Source: an uncultured Olsenella sp.
Lineage (GTDB): Bacteria > Actinomycetota > Coriobacteriia > Coriobacteriales > Atopobiaceae
Reading direction: 5' to 3'
Length of the DNA: 64,000 bases
Assembly (NCBI GenBank): GCA_949291295.1
Contig: CASEVE010000001.1
Span: 1-64,000, forward strand
Positions within the stretch are counted from its first letter, which is position 1, and each line of letters starts with the position of its first letter. Position numbers and translations under genes: made by a program. Of this stretch, positions 16,770-28,078 are shown piece by piece. The notes under the pieces are model-generated. The model was not told the origin of the DNA. It did no database searches and worked only from the letters and a program-made list of their open reading frames with translations.

Positions 16770-17324
16770 ATGTACGCTATCGACTCCAAGCCCACGCCGG
16801 ACGACCGGCACGTCTGCGTCATCTGGCTCTCGCGCGCGGGGTTTGTGATGGGTGCGGACGGGCGCCCCGTCGAGGCCGAGCCCTCCCCTGCCTCAGTCGT
16901 AGCCGAGGTTGCCGAGAAGCACCTCTGTGTACGGTTCTTTCCGCCCGGAAGGCACTGTATGAGCCGGGTGCAGATTGACGAGATCAGCTCGCTCCAGAGA
17001 GGACTCGAAACCTGGCCGGTCATGAAGAGCGTCATCGCGCACCATGAGTCCATCGTGCTCGCCACGCCCGTCTTTGACGGCCGCCTGCCGGGCATTGTCA
17101 CCGAGGCGCTCACGACTGGCGGCCCATACGATTTAACCGGCATCACGGTGCTGCCCGTCATCACGCTTGCCGACAGCACGGGCGAGCTCGGAGACGCTCT
17201 TCTCGCCGACCTGCGCGCCGCTCTTCCCGGCACCACGCTCGTCGAGCCGCTCGCCCTTCTGGGCGAAACGCATGAGGAAATCGCGCCCCAGCTCACGCCC
17301 CGTCTCAATGAGCTCACCAAATGA
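16770..17324 (+). CDS. Flavodoxin-like fold protein (tentative)
   Basis: 184 residues. The segment IVLATPVFDGRLPGIVTEAL followed by an alternating hydrophobic beta/alpha pattern resembles the P-x-Y/F loop region of flavodoxin-like NAD(P)H:FMN oxidoreductases, though the N-terminal phosphate-binding loop is not clear. I therefore call it flavodoxin-like only tentatively. The ATG at 16770 has CGGAGG upstream. It is followed by a short palindrome at 17332-17346 and converges on ybjQ. Confidence 0.55.
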   Translation: MYAIDSKPTPDDRHVCVIWLSRAGFVMGADGRPVEAEPSPASVVAEVAEKHLCVRFFPPGRHCMSRVQIDEISSLQRGLETWPVMKSVIAHHESIVLATPVFDGRLPGIVTEALTTGGPYDLTGITVLPVITLADSTGELGDALLADLRAALPGTTLVEPLALLGETHEEIAPQLTPRLNELTK

Positions 17325-17331
17325 TTCAAAA

Positions 17332-17346
17332 AGGGGTCTGGCCCCT
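17332..17346. repeat. Short palindrome AGGGGTCTGGCCCCT
   Basis: A 15-bp palindrome between the convergent genes ending at 17324 and 17353. It starts 8 nt after one stop codon, in the same position relative to gene ends as the family C and D palindromes. Confidence 0.6.
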
Positions 17347-17352
17347 ATTGGA

Positions 17353-17670
17353 TCATGCGCGGCGAAGGCGGACGGCGGTGCCGGAGCAGCAGGTCATGAT
17401 CATGCCCTCAAAGGTCTCATAGCCGATGGAGGCACCCACAATGGCGTCAGCCCCGAGTGCGTCTGCGCGGGCCTGCATCTCTTCCAGCACCTCGCTCCGA
17501 GCGCTCTGGAGCTCGTCCTCGTAACCGGCGGAACGACCACCAAAGATGTTGCGCACGCTCGCGCCGAGGTCGCGGAACATGTTGATGCCACTCACGGCCT
17601 CGCCGGTAACAATGCCCAGGTAGTCCGTAATCTGATAGCCCTCGACGGAGTTGGTGGTTGTGACAATCAT
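17353..17670 (-). CDS. YbjQ/UPF0145 family protein
   Basis: 105 residues, the normal size of the YbjQ (UPF0145) family. Typical features are the start [12 protein letters not shown], the [19 protein letters not shown] segment, and [14 protein letters not shown]. These proteins form pentamers and were once called heavy-metal-binding; the function is not established. The start codon overlaps the stop of the histidine kinase gene by 4 nt, so it is the last gene of the kinase/ABC operon. That overlap exists because a palindrome is read into the end of the kinase. Confidence 0.88.
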   Translation of the reverse strand: MIVTTTNSVEGYQITDYLGIVTGEAVSGINMFRDLGASVRNIFGGRSAGYEDELQSARSEVLEEMQARADALGADAIVGASIGYETFEGMIMTCCSGTAVRLRRA

Positions 17671-18731
17671 GAGATCTCCCTTCTCGATGATACGAAGGGA
17701 CTGTCCCTTCGTATCGTCAGCGTGATGGTGAGGGTTGAGGCGGAAAGGCGGGCGGTGAGGTCCATCCCCTGAGCGGCGGCGAGCTTGGCGGCAACGGAGA
17801 GGCCAAGGCCGGAGCCCGAGGTCGCACGCGAGGCGTCGGCCTGGTAGAAGCGCTCGAAGAGGCGGTCGGCGTTGATGGCTGAGGGATCGGCAACGGGGTT
17901 GGAGAACTCCACGATTACGCCGTGCTCGTCGTTCTTCTCGTCTGCGGGATGCACGCGCACCGCAAGCGGACCGGATCCATGTCGCAGGGCGTTGACCACG
18001 AGGTTCTCGACGATGCGCGTGAGCGCCTCCCGATCTGCCGTCACCTCGACCGACGAGTCCGCCAGCTCGAGCACGGGCTCCCAGCCGCGCGCCTCAAACT
18101 CCGGATAATGGCCGAGAAGCACCTGTTCAAGCACCGGTCGCAAAGCAACCGAGCCCAGCTCAAGTGGGGTATCCGGGTCCGCAGCACGAGCATACGAGAA
18201 GAGCTCGTCCAAAAGCCCGGACATCGCCGCCAGGCGCGCGTCCACGGCTGCGAGCTGCTCGTCTTTGCGCGAAGGGTCCGCCTCCTCGCGAGCAAGCTGC
18301 AGGTAGCCTCGCGCTCCGGTGAGCGGCGTGCGAACGTCGTGGCTGAGCGCCGAGAGCCCGCGCGAGAACTCGTCAGCCGCGCGCAGGGCTCGCACGCGCT
18401 CCGCGTCCGCAGCGTCAATCTCGGCGTTCACGGCATCTACCATGCCCACCATGCCCGGAAGGCGGCTCCCGCAGGTGAGCCGCGCGTTGCTCAAACGCTC
18501 ACGTCGCGCGAGGAAGCGCGTCTGACGTCCGAGCTCGCTCGCGTAGCAACCCACGACAAAGACAGCGCCCAGGCACGCGCCGAGCGCGAGCATCGCCACG
18601 AGCATGAATCCCTCTGCCATGTGAAACCTCTCCGTGAAGCTGGCAAGCCACTCCATCCTAGAGCTTGTGAGAAGCCAGTCGACGAGCGGCTCCAGCCAGC
18701 GGTAGAGCTGCTCGAGGAACGCATCGTGCAT
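17667..18731 (-). CDS. Sensor histidine kinase, palindrome-derived C-terminus
   Basis: 354 residues. One N-terminal region with a membrane segment (about 40-65) is followed by a HisKA domain with H-box [12 protein letters not shown] and by an HATPase domain with the N-box [13 protein letters not shown] and the G-box [11 protein letters not shown]. It pairs with the response regulator at 21509-22219. The last residues, [14 protein letters not shown], are encoded by the family D palindrome at 17689-17715 and its flank, so the natural C-terminus has been replaced by repeat sequence. GTG at 18734 and ATG at 18731 are both possible starts; the ATG overlaps the permease stop. Confidence 0.88.
   Translation of the reverse strand: MHDAFLEQLYRWLEPLVDWLLTSSRMEWLASFTERFHMAEGFMLVAMLALGACLGAVFVVGCYASELGRQTRFLARRERLSNARLTCGSRLPGMVGMVDAVNAEIDAADAERVRALRAADEFSRGLSALSHDVRTPLTGARGYLQLAREEADPSRKDEQLAAVDARLAAMSGLLDELFSYARAADPDTPLELGSVALRPVLEQVLLGHYPEFEARGWEPVLELADSSVEVTADREALTRIVENLVVNALRHGSGPLAVRVHPADEKNDEHGVIVEFSNPVADPSAINADRLFERFYQADASRATSGSGLGLSVAAKLAAAQGMDLTARLSASTLTITLTIRRDSPFVSSRREIS
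17689..17715. repeat. Palindrome, family D copy 2, inside a coding sequence
   Basis: Perfect palindrome GATACGAAGGGAC-T-GTCCCTTCGTATC, read in frame as the C-terminus of the histidine kinase. Other copies are at 2957, 22234 and 23272. Confidence 0.9.
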
Positions 18732-19552
18732 CACGTGAGGTCACGCCTCGTGCCAACGAGGGTGCCGAGCCCGCCGCACGCAAGGCAGAGCGGGACGCAG
18801 ACGATGAGCGCGCGAACAGCCGGGGTAAAGCCGGTGGCGTCCACGGCGAGCATGTCAGCGGCGCCGTTGCCCACTGCGGCCGTGGTGACGTAGGGCATCC
18901 AGGCGATGGCAGCCTCGAGCGCGGGTTCCCAACCCAAGCCAAACACGTTGCTCACGAGCAGGAGGAAGGTGAAGAAGCCCTGTTCCACGGCTGCCGAGAG
19001 CAGCAGGAACGCGACGATAAAGGCAATTGCCCGGCTGCGCGTGAGCTGTCCTGCGAGCAGCACGACGAGCGCATAGGCACACCCCGCGAGCCAGCCCTCG
19101 CCCGCCCACGCCGCGACCTGCCAGAGCGGCTCAACGTTTTCCACGGGGCGCAGGGTCACGAGAACGCCAAGCCCGCTGAACACGAGGTAGACAAGCAGGA
19201 TGGTGCCCGAGAGGAGAACCGTGAGCAGGTACTTCTCGGCAAAGTATGCGGCGCGGCCGCGCAGGGACGCAAGCAGCGTGCGGTCAAAGCCGGAATCGGA
19301 GTCCGCGCAGGAGAGGTGCGCGGCCACAAAGGGGGCGATGGTCGAGACGAGCGCGATGGAGCACCCGCGCCCGGCGAGGCGAAGCGCCCCGGCGCGCCCG
19401 GTGAGGCTGTCGTAGACGATGCCGGGCTCGAGCGGCCACCAGACGGTGAGGACAGCGCTACCCAGGGTGGCAAGCGCAACGAGCACGAGCACCACCCACG
19501 GCCAGCGGGAGCGCAGCGTGCGATAGAGGTCCGACTTGAGCAGCGCGATCAT
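18731..19552 (-). CDS. ABC-2-type permease subunit (second of pair)
   Basis: 273 residues with six hydrophobic segments. The N-terminus MIALLKSDLYRTLRSRWPW is shared with its neighbour at 19549-20349, showing a tandem duplication followed by divergence. Permeases of this type work with the ATPase encoded at 20346-21281, usually in export of or immunity against peptides. The stop overlaps the kinase start and the start overlaps the previous stop by 4 nt, so the whole set is one tightly coupled operon. Confidence 0.85.
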   Translation of the reverse strand: MIALLKSDLYRTLRSRWPWVVLVLVALATLGSAVLTVWWPLEPGIVYDSLTGRAGALRLAGRGCSIALVSTIAPFVAAHLSCADSDSGFDRTLLASLRGRAAYFAEKYLLTVLLSGTILLVYLVFSGLGVLVTLRPVENVEPLWQVAAWAGEGWLAGCAYALVVLLAGQLTRSRAIAFIVAFLLLSAAVEQGFFTFLLLVSNVFGLGWEPALEAAIAWMPYVTTAAVGNGAADMLAVDATGFTPAVRALIVCVPLCLACGGLGTLVGTRRDLT

Positions 19553-20349
19553 GCGACATCCCTCCTCGAGACGAGCAGCGCGTCGGCGGCGACGGTCGCC
19601 ACGGTAAGCGGCAGGCAGACGATAAGCGCGCGGATAGCGGGCGCCAGATTCGCAGCGTTGCCGGCAGAGAGCATCGTCTGCGCGCCGGCGCCCACCGCAG
19701 AGGCGATCTCAGCGGGCATCCACGGGCCTACGGCGGCCGTCACCGTGAGGAACTCGCCGCCGAGCAGCGCATACAGGAAGTCGACACCGATGAGCAGACC
19801 GCCCTCGAGCAGGCCCCCGGCACTGAGCACCGCAAACACCGTGGTCACGCCCTCGCTGCGCGTGAGATGGGCCACGAGCACCGTGAGCACGACGTAGGGC
19901 GCGGCGCACAGCCACGTGCAGCCGAGCCAGGCCGCCACCTGCCACGCGGGCTCGGGCGTCATCACGGGCACCCCAGAGACCAGCAGGCCGAGAAGCCCCA
20001 CCACAAACGCAAACACAATGAGGACAGCAGCCAGCGCCAGCGAGAAGACGCACTTCTCGGCAAACCAGACCATTCGGGCGCGCTCGCCGAGGGACGAGAG
20101 AATCGAACGGGAAAACCCGATGTCGGTTCGATCGCAGCACACGATTGATGCCATGGCCGCGGCAAGTATCTGGATGCCGCTCATGGTGAGCGCCGAGCTC
20201 GTAAGGTCGTCATAGTAGATGGGTCCCATGCTGGTCCAATGCATCATAAGGCCTGGTGCAAGCAGAAGAAACGCCACAATGGCGGCCACGGCCCAGATCC
20301 AGCGGGAGTGCAGGACGCGATAGGCGTCCGAGCGGAGCAGGGCGATCAT
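19549..20349 (-). CDS. ABC-2-type permease subunit (first of pair)
   Basis: 266 residues with six hydrophobic segments. It is a paralogue of the next gene: MIALLRSDAYRVLHSRWIW near the N-terminus, PAWQVAAWLGCTWLCAAPY in the middle, and an ALIVCLPLTVA segment near the end match the same positions there. It overlaps the ATPase gene by 4 nt upstream and the second permease by 4 nt downstream. Probably forms a heterodimer with the second permease. Confidence 0.85.
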   Translation of the reverse strand: MIALLRSDAYRVLHSRWIWAVAAIVAFLLLAPGLMMHWTSMGPIYYDDLTSSALTMSGIQILAAAMASIVCCDRTDIGFSRSILSSLGERARMVWFAEKCVFSLALAAVLIVFAFVVGLLGLLVSGVPVMTPEPAWQVAAWLGCTWLCAAPYVVLTVLVAHLTRSEGVTTVFAVLSAGGLLEGGLLIGVDFLYALLGGEFLTVTAAVGPWMPAEIASAVGAGAQTMLSAGNAANLAPAIRALIVCLPLTVATVAADALLVSRRDVA

Positions 20350-21281
20350 CGGACGTCACCGTCCTTCTCGCCGTCTACGCCGCCCATGAGCTCGACGAAG
20401 TACTCCTCGATGTCGCGCTCCTGCTGGGCGAGCTCGCGGACCTCGATGCCGGCCGAGAAGCACGCGGCGCTGACCTTCTCGAGCGCAGCGCCCGTGACCA
20501 CGAGCGCGCCGTCGGGCTCCGCGCGGAAGGCCGCCTGCGGGAGCGCCTGCTCGAGCAGGGCGAGGCCGCGCTCCGGCTCGGCGAGGCGCAGGCGCACCGA
20601 GCTCCCGCAGCGCTCATGGAGCTCCTCGTCGGTGAACTCGGCCGTGAGGCGGCCGTCCGCGATGACGCCGAAGCGCGTGGCCACGCGGTCGAGCTGGTCG
20701 AGCACGTGGGAGGAGATCATGATCGTGACGCCGTGCTCGTGATTGAGGCGCACGAGCGCGAGGCGCATGGCGCGCGTGGCCTCCGGGTCAAGTCCGTTGA
20801 AGGGCTCGTCCAGAAGCAGCAGGTCGGGGCTGCCCACGAGCGCGAGGGCCAGGCCCAGGCGCTGCTTCATGCCGAGCGAGTAGGCCTTCACGCAACGGTG
20901 GTCCGCCGGGTCCAGGCCCACGAGGACGAGCAGGTCGTCCGCCACCTGGCCCGCGTGGGTCATGCCAAGCGCGAGCGCCTTGGCGACGAGGTTGTCGCGC
21001 GCGGTGAGGCTCTGCAGCACGCCCGGGCTCTCGATGAGGGCGCCGATGCGCGAGAAACCCTGTGGCGTGGCGCCGCCACGCTCAGGGTCGCCGAAGAGGA
21101 TGATCTCGCCGGCCGTTGGGCGCGCGAGCCCCGCGACCATCTTCATCGTGGTCGACTTGCCAGAGCCGTTCTTGCCCACAAAGCCGTAGATGTCGCCGGC
21201 GGCGACGGTCATGTCCAGGTTGTCCACGGCCAACTTGCGACGGTAACGCTTGGTGAGGCCGTGCGTCTCGATGACGTTCAC
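20346..21281 (-). CDS. ABC transporter ATPase, bacitracin/lantibiotic-resistance type
   Basis: 311 residues. Walker A is GKNGSGKST (intact, unlike the ATPase at 12975-13643), the signature YSLGMKQR, Walker B LLLLDEPFNGLD and the switch histidine SSHVLD. The extra C-terminal domain (about 225-311) is typical of BcrA-like ATPases. The GTG start at 21281 has AAAGGAG upstream. With two permeases and a kinase/regulator pair in one operon this fits a sensor-controlled antimicrobial peptide detoxification or immunity module. The substrate is not known. Confidence 0.92.
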   Translation of the reverse strand: MNVIETHGLTKRYRRKLAVDNLDMTVAAGDIYGFVGKNGSGKSTTMKMVAGLARPTAGEIILFGDPERGGATPQGFSRIGALIESPGVLQSLTARDNLVAKALALGMTHAGQVADDLLVLVGLDPADHRCVKAYSLGMKQRLGLALALVGSPDLLLLDEPFNGLDPEATRAMRLALVRLNHEHGVTIMISSHVLDQLDRVATRFGVIADGRLTAEFTDEELHERCGSSVRLRLAEPERGLALLEQALPQAAFRAEPDGALVVTGAALEKVSAACFSAGIEVRELAQQERDIEEYFVELMGGVDGEKDGDVR

Positions 21282-21402
21282 GCGTGCTCCTTTCTAGAGG
21301 CTGTCTCCTAGTCTGGCAGCCAAACCTTTAGAAACCGTGAGCCAAATCTAAAGAAAGCTTGAGGATACAATTGGTGACGGCGTTCTTTTGTGACAGGGGT
21401 GA

Positions 21403-21469
21403 TGACAGGGGTGACAGGCACTTTTGTCATGAAATACTTTCATGACAAAAGTGCCTGTCACCCCTGTCA
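21403..21469. repeat. 67-bp perfect palindrome, family C copy 2 (32-3-32)
   Basis: Perfect inverted repeat with arms 21403-21434 and 21438-21469 around the loop TAC. The geometry is identical to 11166-11232, and it shares the TGACAGG motif, but the rest of the arm differs. It sits between the response regulator gene (ends 21509) and the ATPase gene (starts 21281) of the same operon, so it may attenuate or process the message. Confidence 0.9.
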
Positions 21470-21508
21470 AAAGCCCCCGTCACCGCCGTCACGCCGCCGT
21501 CTCGTCCC

Positions 21509-22219
21509 CTATGCGAGTTTGAAGCCCATTCCCCAGACGGTTTTGACGTAGCCATCGGTCCCGGTCTCGCGCAGCTTGGCACGGATGTTGGAGACGTGCA
21601 CCGCCACCGTGGAGTCATCACTGGCAAAGGGCTCACCCCATGCCAGCTCAAAGAGCTCAGACTTAGAGAACACGCGGTTCGGACGACGGACAAGCGCCTC
21701 CAGGATGTTGAACTCTATCTTGGTGAGCGAGACCGCACAGCCCTTCTCGCCGCCTTCTCCCGGGGCCACCGTGAGCGTGCGGGCCTCCGGGTCGAGCGTC
21801 CAGCGATGCCAGAGCAGAAGCTCGCCAGAAGAAGCAGCGCCGCCCCGATGACGCAGCTGCACCTCAACGCGCACCGCCAGCTCATCAAGGTCGAAGGGCT
21901 TGGTGAGGTAGTCGTCGGCACCCAGACGCAGCAGCCCAACCTTGTCGGCAGGCGTCGTGCGCGCTGAGATCACAATCACGGGAGTCGAGACATCGCGCTC
22001 GCGGATGAGCCCAACGAGCTCCTCGCCTGTTGCACCGGGCAACATGAGGTCGCAGACGACGAGATCAAACGCCGCGTCCTCCTCGCCAGCCCCACCCAAA
22101 ATAAGGCGTGCCTCAGAGCCGGAGAACGCCTGGGTCACCGAATGGCGGTCACGAGAAAGTCGCGTGGCAACCACGTCGTTGATTGCCGCGTCGTCCTCTA
22201 TCACCAGCACCCGCGCCAT
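21509..22219 (-). CDS. OmpR-family response regulator
   Basis: 236 residues. The receiver domain (1-120) has the acidic pair in IEDD, the phospho-acceptor Asp in VVCDLMLPG, and Lys in DDYLTKPFD. The C-terminal winged helix (about 145-236) has the LTKIEFNILEAL and VHVSNIRAKL pattern of OmpR/PhoB regulators. The ATG follows GGGAGGAAC. It is first in the operon with the ABC transporter, two permeases and the kinase at 17667-18731, its likely partner; the kinase-to-regulator distance across the ABC genes is a known arrangement. Confidence 0.92.
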   Translation of the reverse strand: MARVLVIEDDAAINDVVATRLSRDRHSVTQAFSGSEARLILGGAGEEDAAFDLVVCDLMLPGATGEELVGLIRERDVSTPVIVISARTTPADKVGLLRLGADDYLTKPFDLDELAVRVEVQLRHRGGAASSGELLLWHRWTLDPEARTLTVAPGEGGEKGCAVSLTKIEFNILEALVRRPNRVFSKSELFELAWGEPFASDDSTVAVHVSNIRAKLRETGTDGYVKTVWGMGFKLA

Positions 22220-22233
22220 GTTCCTCCCAAAAT

Positions 22234-22260
22234 GATACGAAGGGACTGTCCCCTCGTATC
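22234..22260. repeat. Palindrome, family D copy 3, touching a stop codon
   Basis: Near-perfect palindrome (one mismatched pair) between the response regulator start (22219) and the phosphatase stop codon (22259-22261), which overlaps its last two bases. Confidence 0.88.
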
Positions 22261-23098
22261 ATAGCGGCATGGACTCCCAGCTGCCGTCCGCGCGCGGAAC
22301 CTCGATGGAACGATAGCCCAGCTCCCACGCGTGTGCGTATGCCTCACGAATGCCGCTACAGATGTCCCCGGGAACGTGCGCGTCGGAACCAACAGTGATG
22401 GGGACGCCAGCCCGGCAGAAGCGCTCAAGCAGGCCACGCGAGGGATAGTAGTCCCCCACCCCCTTGCGCCAACCGGCCGTGGAGAGCTCCACGCGACGGC
22501 CGGTATCGTGCGCACAGGCTGCCATCTCATCCCAGAGCGGCGCAAGGTCGATCGTGGCGGCAAAGCCCTCGTTGCGCATGCGCTCGGGAAGGTCGGGGTG
22601 CGCCATGGTTCCAAAGGGCAGCGGACTCTCGCAGGCACGGCACCACGCATCCACGTAGCGGCGCCAGAGCTCATCCGGCCCCAGCTCATGCCAAATGGAG
22701 AGGTCCGAGGTATCGTCGATCCACGCGCCATCGTCCTTCTCGCCCAACCAGTGAACGCTACCGAGAAGGACCTGCGCACCCTCGCTCCACCGCAGCACGT
22801 TTTCCTCGCAGCCGGGATACCAATCCGCCTCAAAGCTGTAAATGAACTCAAGCTCAGGGTGGTTGTCGCGCGCAGCTTCCCACTCGCTTCGATGGACAGC
22901 GAGGTTGGCCTCCACGACCTGCACCTCCCCCGCTGGGTCCATCTCCGCAGGCAGCGTGAGGTGGTCGGTCGAGACCAGCACAGAACAGCCCGCCGCCACG
23001 GCGGCGCGCGCGTTCTCCTCAAACGTCCCGACGCCATCCGAGAAGCGCGTGTGCGTGTGGGTGTCCACAATCGATCCGGGCGCAAGCGGTTTTGCCAT
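22259..23098 (-). CDS. PHP-domain histidinol-phosphatase-like hydrolase
   Basis: 279 residues of the HisJ/HisK-type PHP family. Metal-site motifs are visible: DTHTHTRFSDG near residue 12, STDHLTL near 42, a YSFEADWYPG segment, LLGSVHWL, GTMAHPDLP and TVGSDAHVPGD near the C-terminus. These hydrolyse histidinol phosphate or related phosphate esters using bound metals. No other histidine biosynthesis gene is nearby, so a different substrate is possible. The ATG at 23098 has GGAGAG upstream. The stop codon lies in a family D palindrome. Confidence 0.85.
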   Translation of the reverse strand: MAKPLAPGSIVDTHTHTRFSDGVGTFEENARAAVAAGCSVLVSTDHLTLPAEMDPAGEVQVVEANLAVHRSEWEAARDNHPELEFIYSFEADWYPGCEENVLRWSEGAQVLLGSVHWLGEKDDGAWIDDTSDLSIWHELGPDELWRRYVDAWCRACESPLPFGTMAHPDLPERMRNEGFAATIDLAPLWDEMAACAHDTGRRVELSTAGWRKGVGDYYPSRGLLERFCRAGVPITVGSDAHVPGDICSGIREAYAHAWELGYRSIEVPRADGSWESMPL

Positions 23099-23119
23099 AG
23101 CTATCTCTCCGTGCCAGAA

Positions 23120-23208
23120 ATTAACGGACATTGGTTTTGTGAAAATGACATTCAGGCCAAAGAAATCCCAGTTGGCTGTCATTTTTCAGCAAACCAATGT
23201 CCGTTAAT
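23120..23208. repeat. 89-bp imperfect hairpin (ATTAACGGACATTGG ends)
   Basis: Terminal inverted repeats ATTAACGGACATTGGTTT and its complement at the other end, then imperfect pairing inwards (GTGAAAATGACA with TGTCATTTTTCAG), with a loop around GGCCAAAG...GTTGGC. It has the size and shape of a miniature inverted-repeat element and lies upstream of the PHP gene. Confidence 0.75.
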
Positions 23209-23233
23209 TCTACCCTTCACCGAGTAGCGCTCC

Positions 23234-23267
23234 ACACGAAAGGGCCGCCGGGAAAACCCGACGGCCC
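23234..23267 (-). terminator. Probable terminator of the carAB operon
   Basis: Minus-strand hairpin GGGCCGTCGGG-TTTT-CCCGGCGGCCC at 23242-23267 followed by TTTCGTG. It lies just after the carB stop codon and the family D palindrome. Confidence 0.7.
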
Positions 23268-23271
23268 GAAT

Positions 23272-23298
23272 GTTACGAAGGGACTGTCCCTTCGTAAC
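23272..23298. repeat. Palindrome, family D copy 4, abutting the carB stop
   Basis: Perfect palindrome (GTTACGAAGGGAC-T-GTCCCTTCGTAAC) immediately next to the carB stop codon at 23299-23301. Confidence 0.9.
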
Positions 23299-26517
<3,219 letters not shown>

Positions 26518-27786
26518 CTAGAAGCGCCTCCCCTCGCGGACGTCGATGGCGAGGTAGTCGTCCTCGCCGCGCATGAGCTTGGCAAACGCCGAGAAGGCGT
26601 ACGTGGAGTCGTTGGGGCCGGGCTTGGCCTCGGGGTGGTACTGCATGGAGAAGGCAGGGATGTCGAGGAACTGAATGCCCTCGGGCGTGCCGTCGTTGAG
26701 GTTGACGTGTGTGAGGCGCACGCGGCCATACTCCTTGGTGGTGACGACGGGTGCCACGTGGCAGCGGGACCAGAAGCGCAGGTCCTCGTCCGCCGGGTGC
26801 TCGGAGACGCCGCCGGAGAGCTCCGGCACGAGCGGGCCGAAGGACGAGAAGACCGGCCCGTAGTTATGGTTCTGCGCGGTGATCTCCACCTTGCCCGTGA
26901 GCAGGTTCATCACGGGCTCGTTGCCGCCGTGGTGGCCGTACGGGAGCTTCTCGATCTGGGCGCCGGCCGCCATGGAGATGACCTGGTTGCCGAGGCAGAT
27001 GCCAAAGACCGGGAGCTTGCCGAGGCAGGCGCGCACGGCGTCGACCACGGGCGGCACGCTGACGGGGTCGCCAGGGCCGTTGGAGAAGAACACGCCGTCG
27101 GGGTTCATCTCGAGGACCTTCTCGGCGGGCGTGTCCCACGGCACGACGGTGACCTCGCAGCCAGCGGCGGAGAGGCGCTTGGCAATGCCCTTCTTCTCGC
27201 CGCAGTCGTAGGCAACCACGTGCAGGCGCGGCTGGCCGTCGGCGTCCTGGCCGGGCACGACGTAGGACTCCTTCGTGGAGACATCGGCCACGTAGTTGTG
27301 CTCGGCGATGGCCGGCGATTCCTTGACGCGGCGAATGAGGCTCTCGGGGTCAAGGTCGGTGGTTGAGATGGCCGCCTTCATGGCGCCGCCCTCACGGATG
27401 GCGATGGTAAGCGCGCGGGTATCCACGTCCTCGATGGCAACAACGCCGCGCTGCGCGAGGAAGTTGGGCAGGGTCTCCACGGACTGCCAGTTGCTCGGCG
27501 TGTAGCACATGTCGTGCACCACAAGGCCGGCAAGGTGCAGCGGGTCGCCCTGCATGTCCTTCTCGTTGATGCCATAGTTGCCGATCTGGGGATACGTGAG
27601 CGTGACAATCTGGCCCGCATAGGAGGGGTCGGAGATGATCTCCTGATAGCCCACCATCGAGGTGTTGAACACAATCTCGCCAAAGGTCTCGCCCTCGGCG
27701 CCGGCAGAGCGCCCAAAGAAGTACATCCCGTTCTCAAGCGCGAGAAGCGCCCTCGGATGCCTGCCGTTGTCCACCAGTAGGTTCAC
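26518..27786 (-). CDS. carA: Carbamoyl-phosphate synthase small subunit (glutaminase)
   Basis: 422 residues, somewhat longer than the usual 360-380. It hydrolyses glutamine and passes ammonia to CarB. The class I amidotransferase triad is present: catalytic Cys in GICLGNQ and the His/Glu pair in MQYHPEA. The N-terminal small-subunit domain is intact (YFFGRSAGAEGETFGEIVFNTSMVGYQE). The start is a GTG at 27786 with AAAGGGCGG upstream. A PyrR-like RNA structure and terminator precede it at 27838-27927, so expression should respond to pyrimidine supply. Confidence 0.97.
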   Translation of the reverse strand: MNLLVDNGRHPRALLALENGMYFFGRSAGAEGETFGEIVFNTSMVGYQEIISDPSYAGQIVTLTYPQIGNYGINEKDMQGDPLHLAGLVVHDMCYTPSNWQSVETLPNFLAQRGVVAIEDVDTRALTIAIREGGAMKAAISTTDLDPESLIRRVKESPAIAEHNYVADVSTKESYVVPGQDADGQPRLHVVAYDCGEKKGIAKRLSAAGCEVTVVPWDTPAEKVLEMNPDGVFFSNGPGDPVSVPPVVDAVRACLGKLPVFGICLGNQVISMAAGAQIEKLPYGHHGGNEPVMNLLTGKVEITAQNHNYGPVFSSFGPLVPELSGGVSEHPADEDLRFWSRCHVAPVVTTKEYGRVRLTHVNLNDGTPEGIQFLDIPAFSMQYHPEAKPGPNDSTYAFSAFAKLMRGEDDYLAIDVREGRRF

Positions 27787-27837
27787 AGCAACACCGCCCT
27801 TTCAGCCGTGTGCGCCCAGTGGCCGGCCGCAGCTTAC

Positions 27838-27927
27838 AAAAAACGGAGCACCCGCACGCGAGGACTCCGAATAGGCTGCGACGTAAGTTGTGGACGCCTT
27901 TTCGGTCTCTCGTACCGTCTTAAAGGT
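27838..27927 (-). promoter_or_regulatory. PyrR-type attenuator leader of carAB
   Basis: On the minus strand the leader first forms a hairpin at 27898-27927 with lower stem CCTTT/AAAGG, upper stem CGGT/ACCG and the loop ACGAGAG, close to the PyrR binding-loop consensus (loop CNGNGA). About 30 nt later a hairpin CGGAG...CTCCG (27845-27870) followed by seven T forms a terminator. This is the classical layout for pyrimidine-dependent termination. A likely -10 box TATGCT lies upstream near 27944. No pyrR gene is in the window. Confidence 0.6.
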
Positions 27928-28078
27928 CGAATAAGAGCATAGCAGATTGCGGGTGCCCGCGCCGCGCGAACCGCCGGCTTTGTCTTCGAGAAGTGCACTA
28001 CGCGAAACTTCTCTCCGAAAACCCGCTTTCGCGCGGCACTCGCAGCTGCTTGCAGGTCTTGATACCAGGAATATGGGC

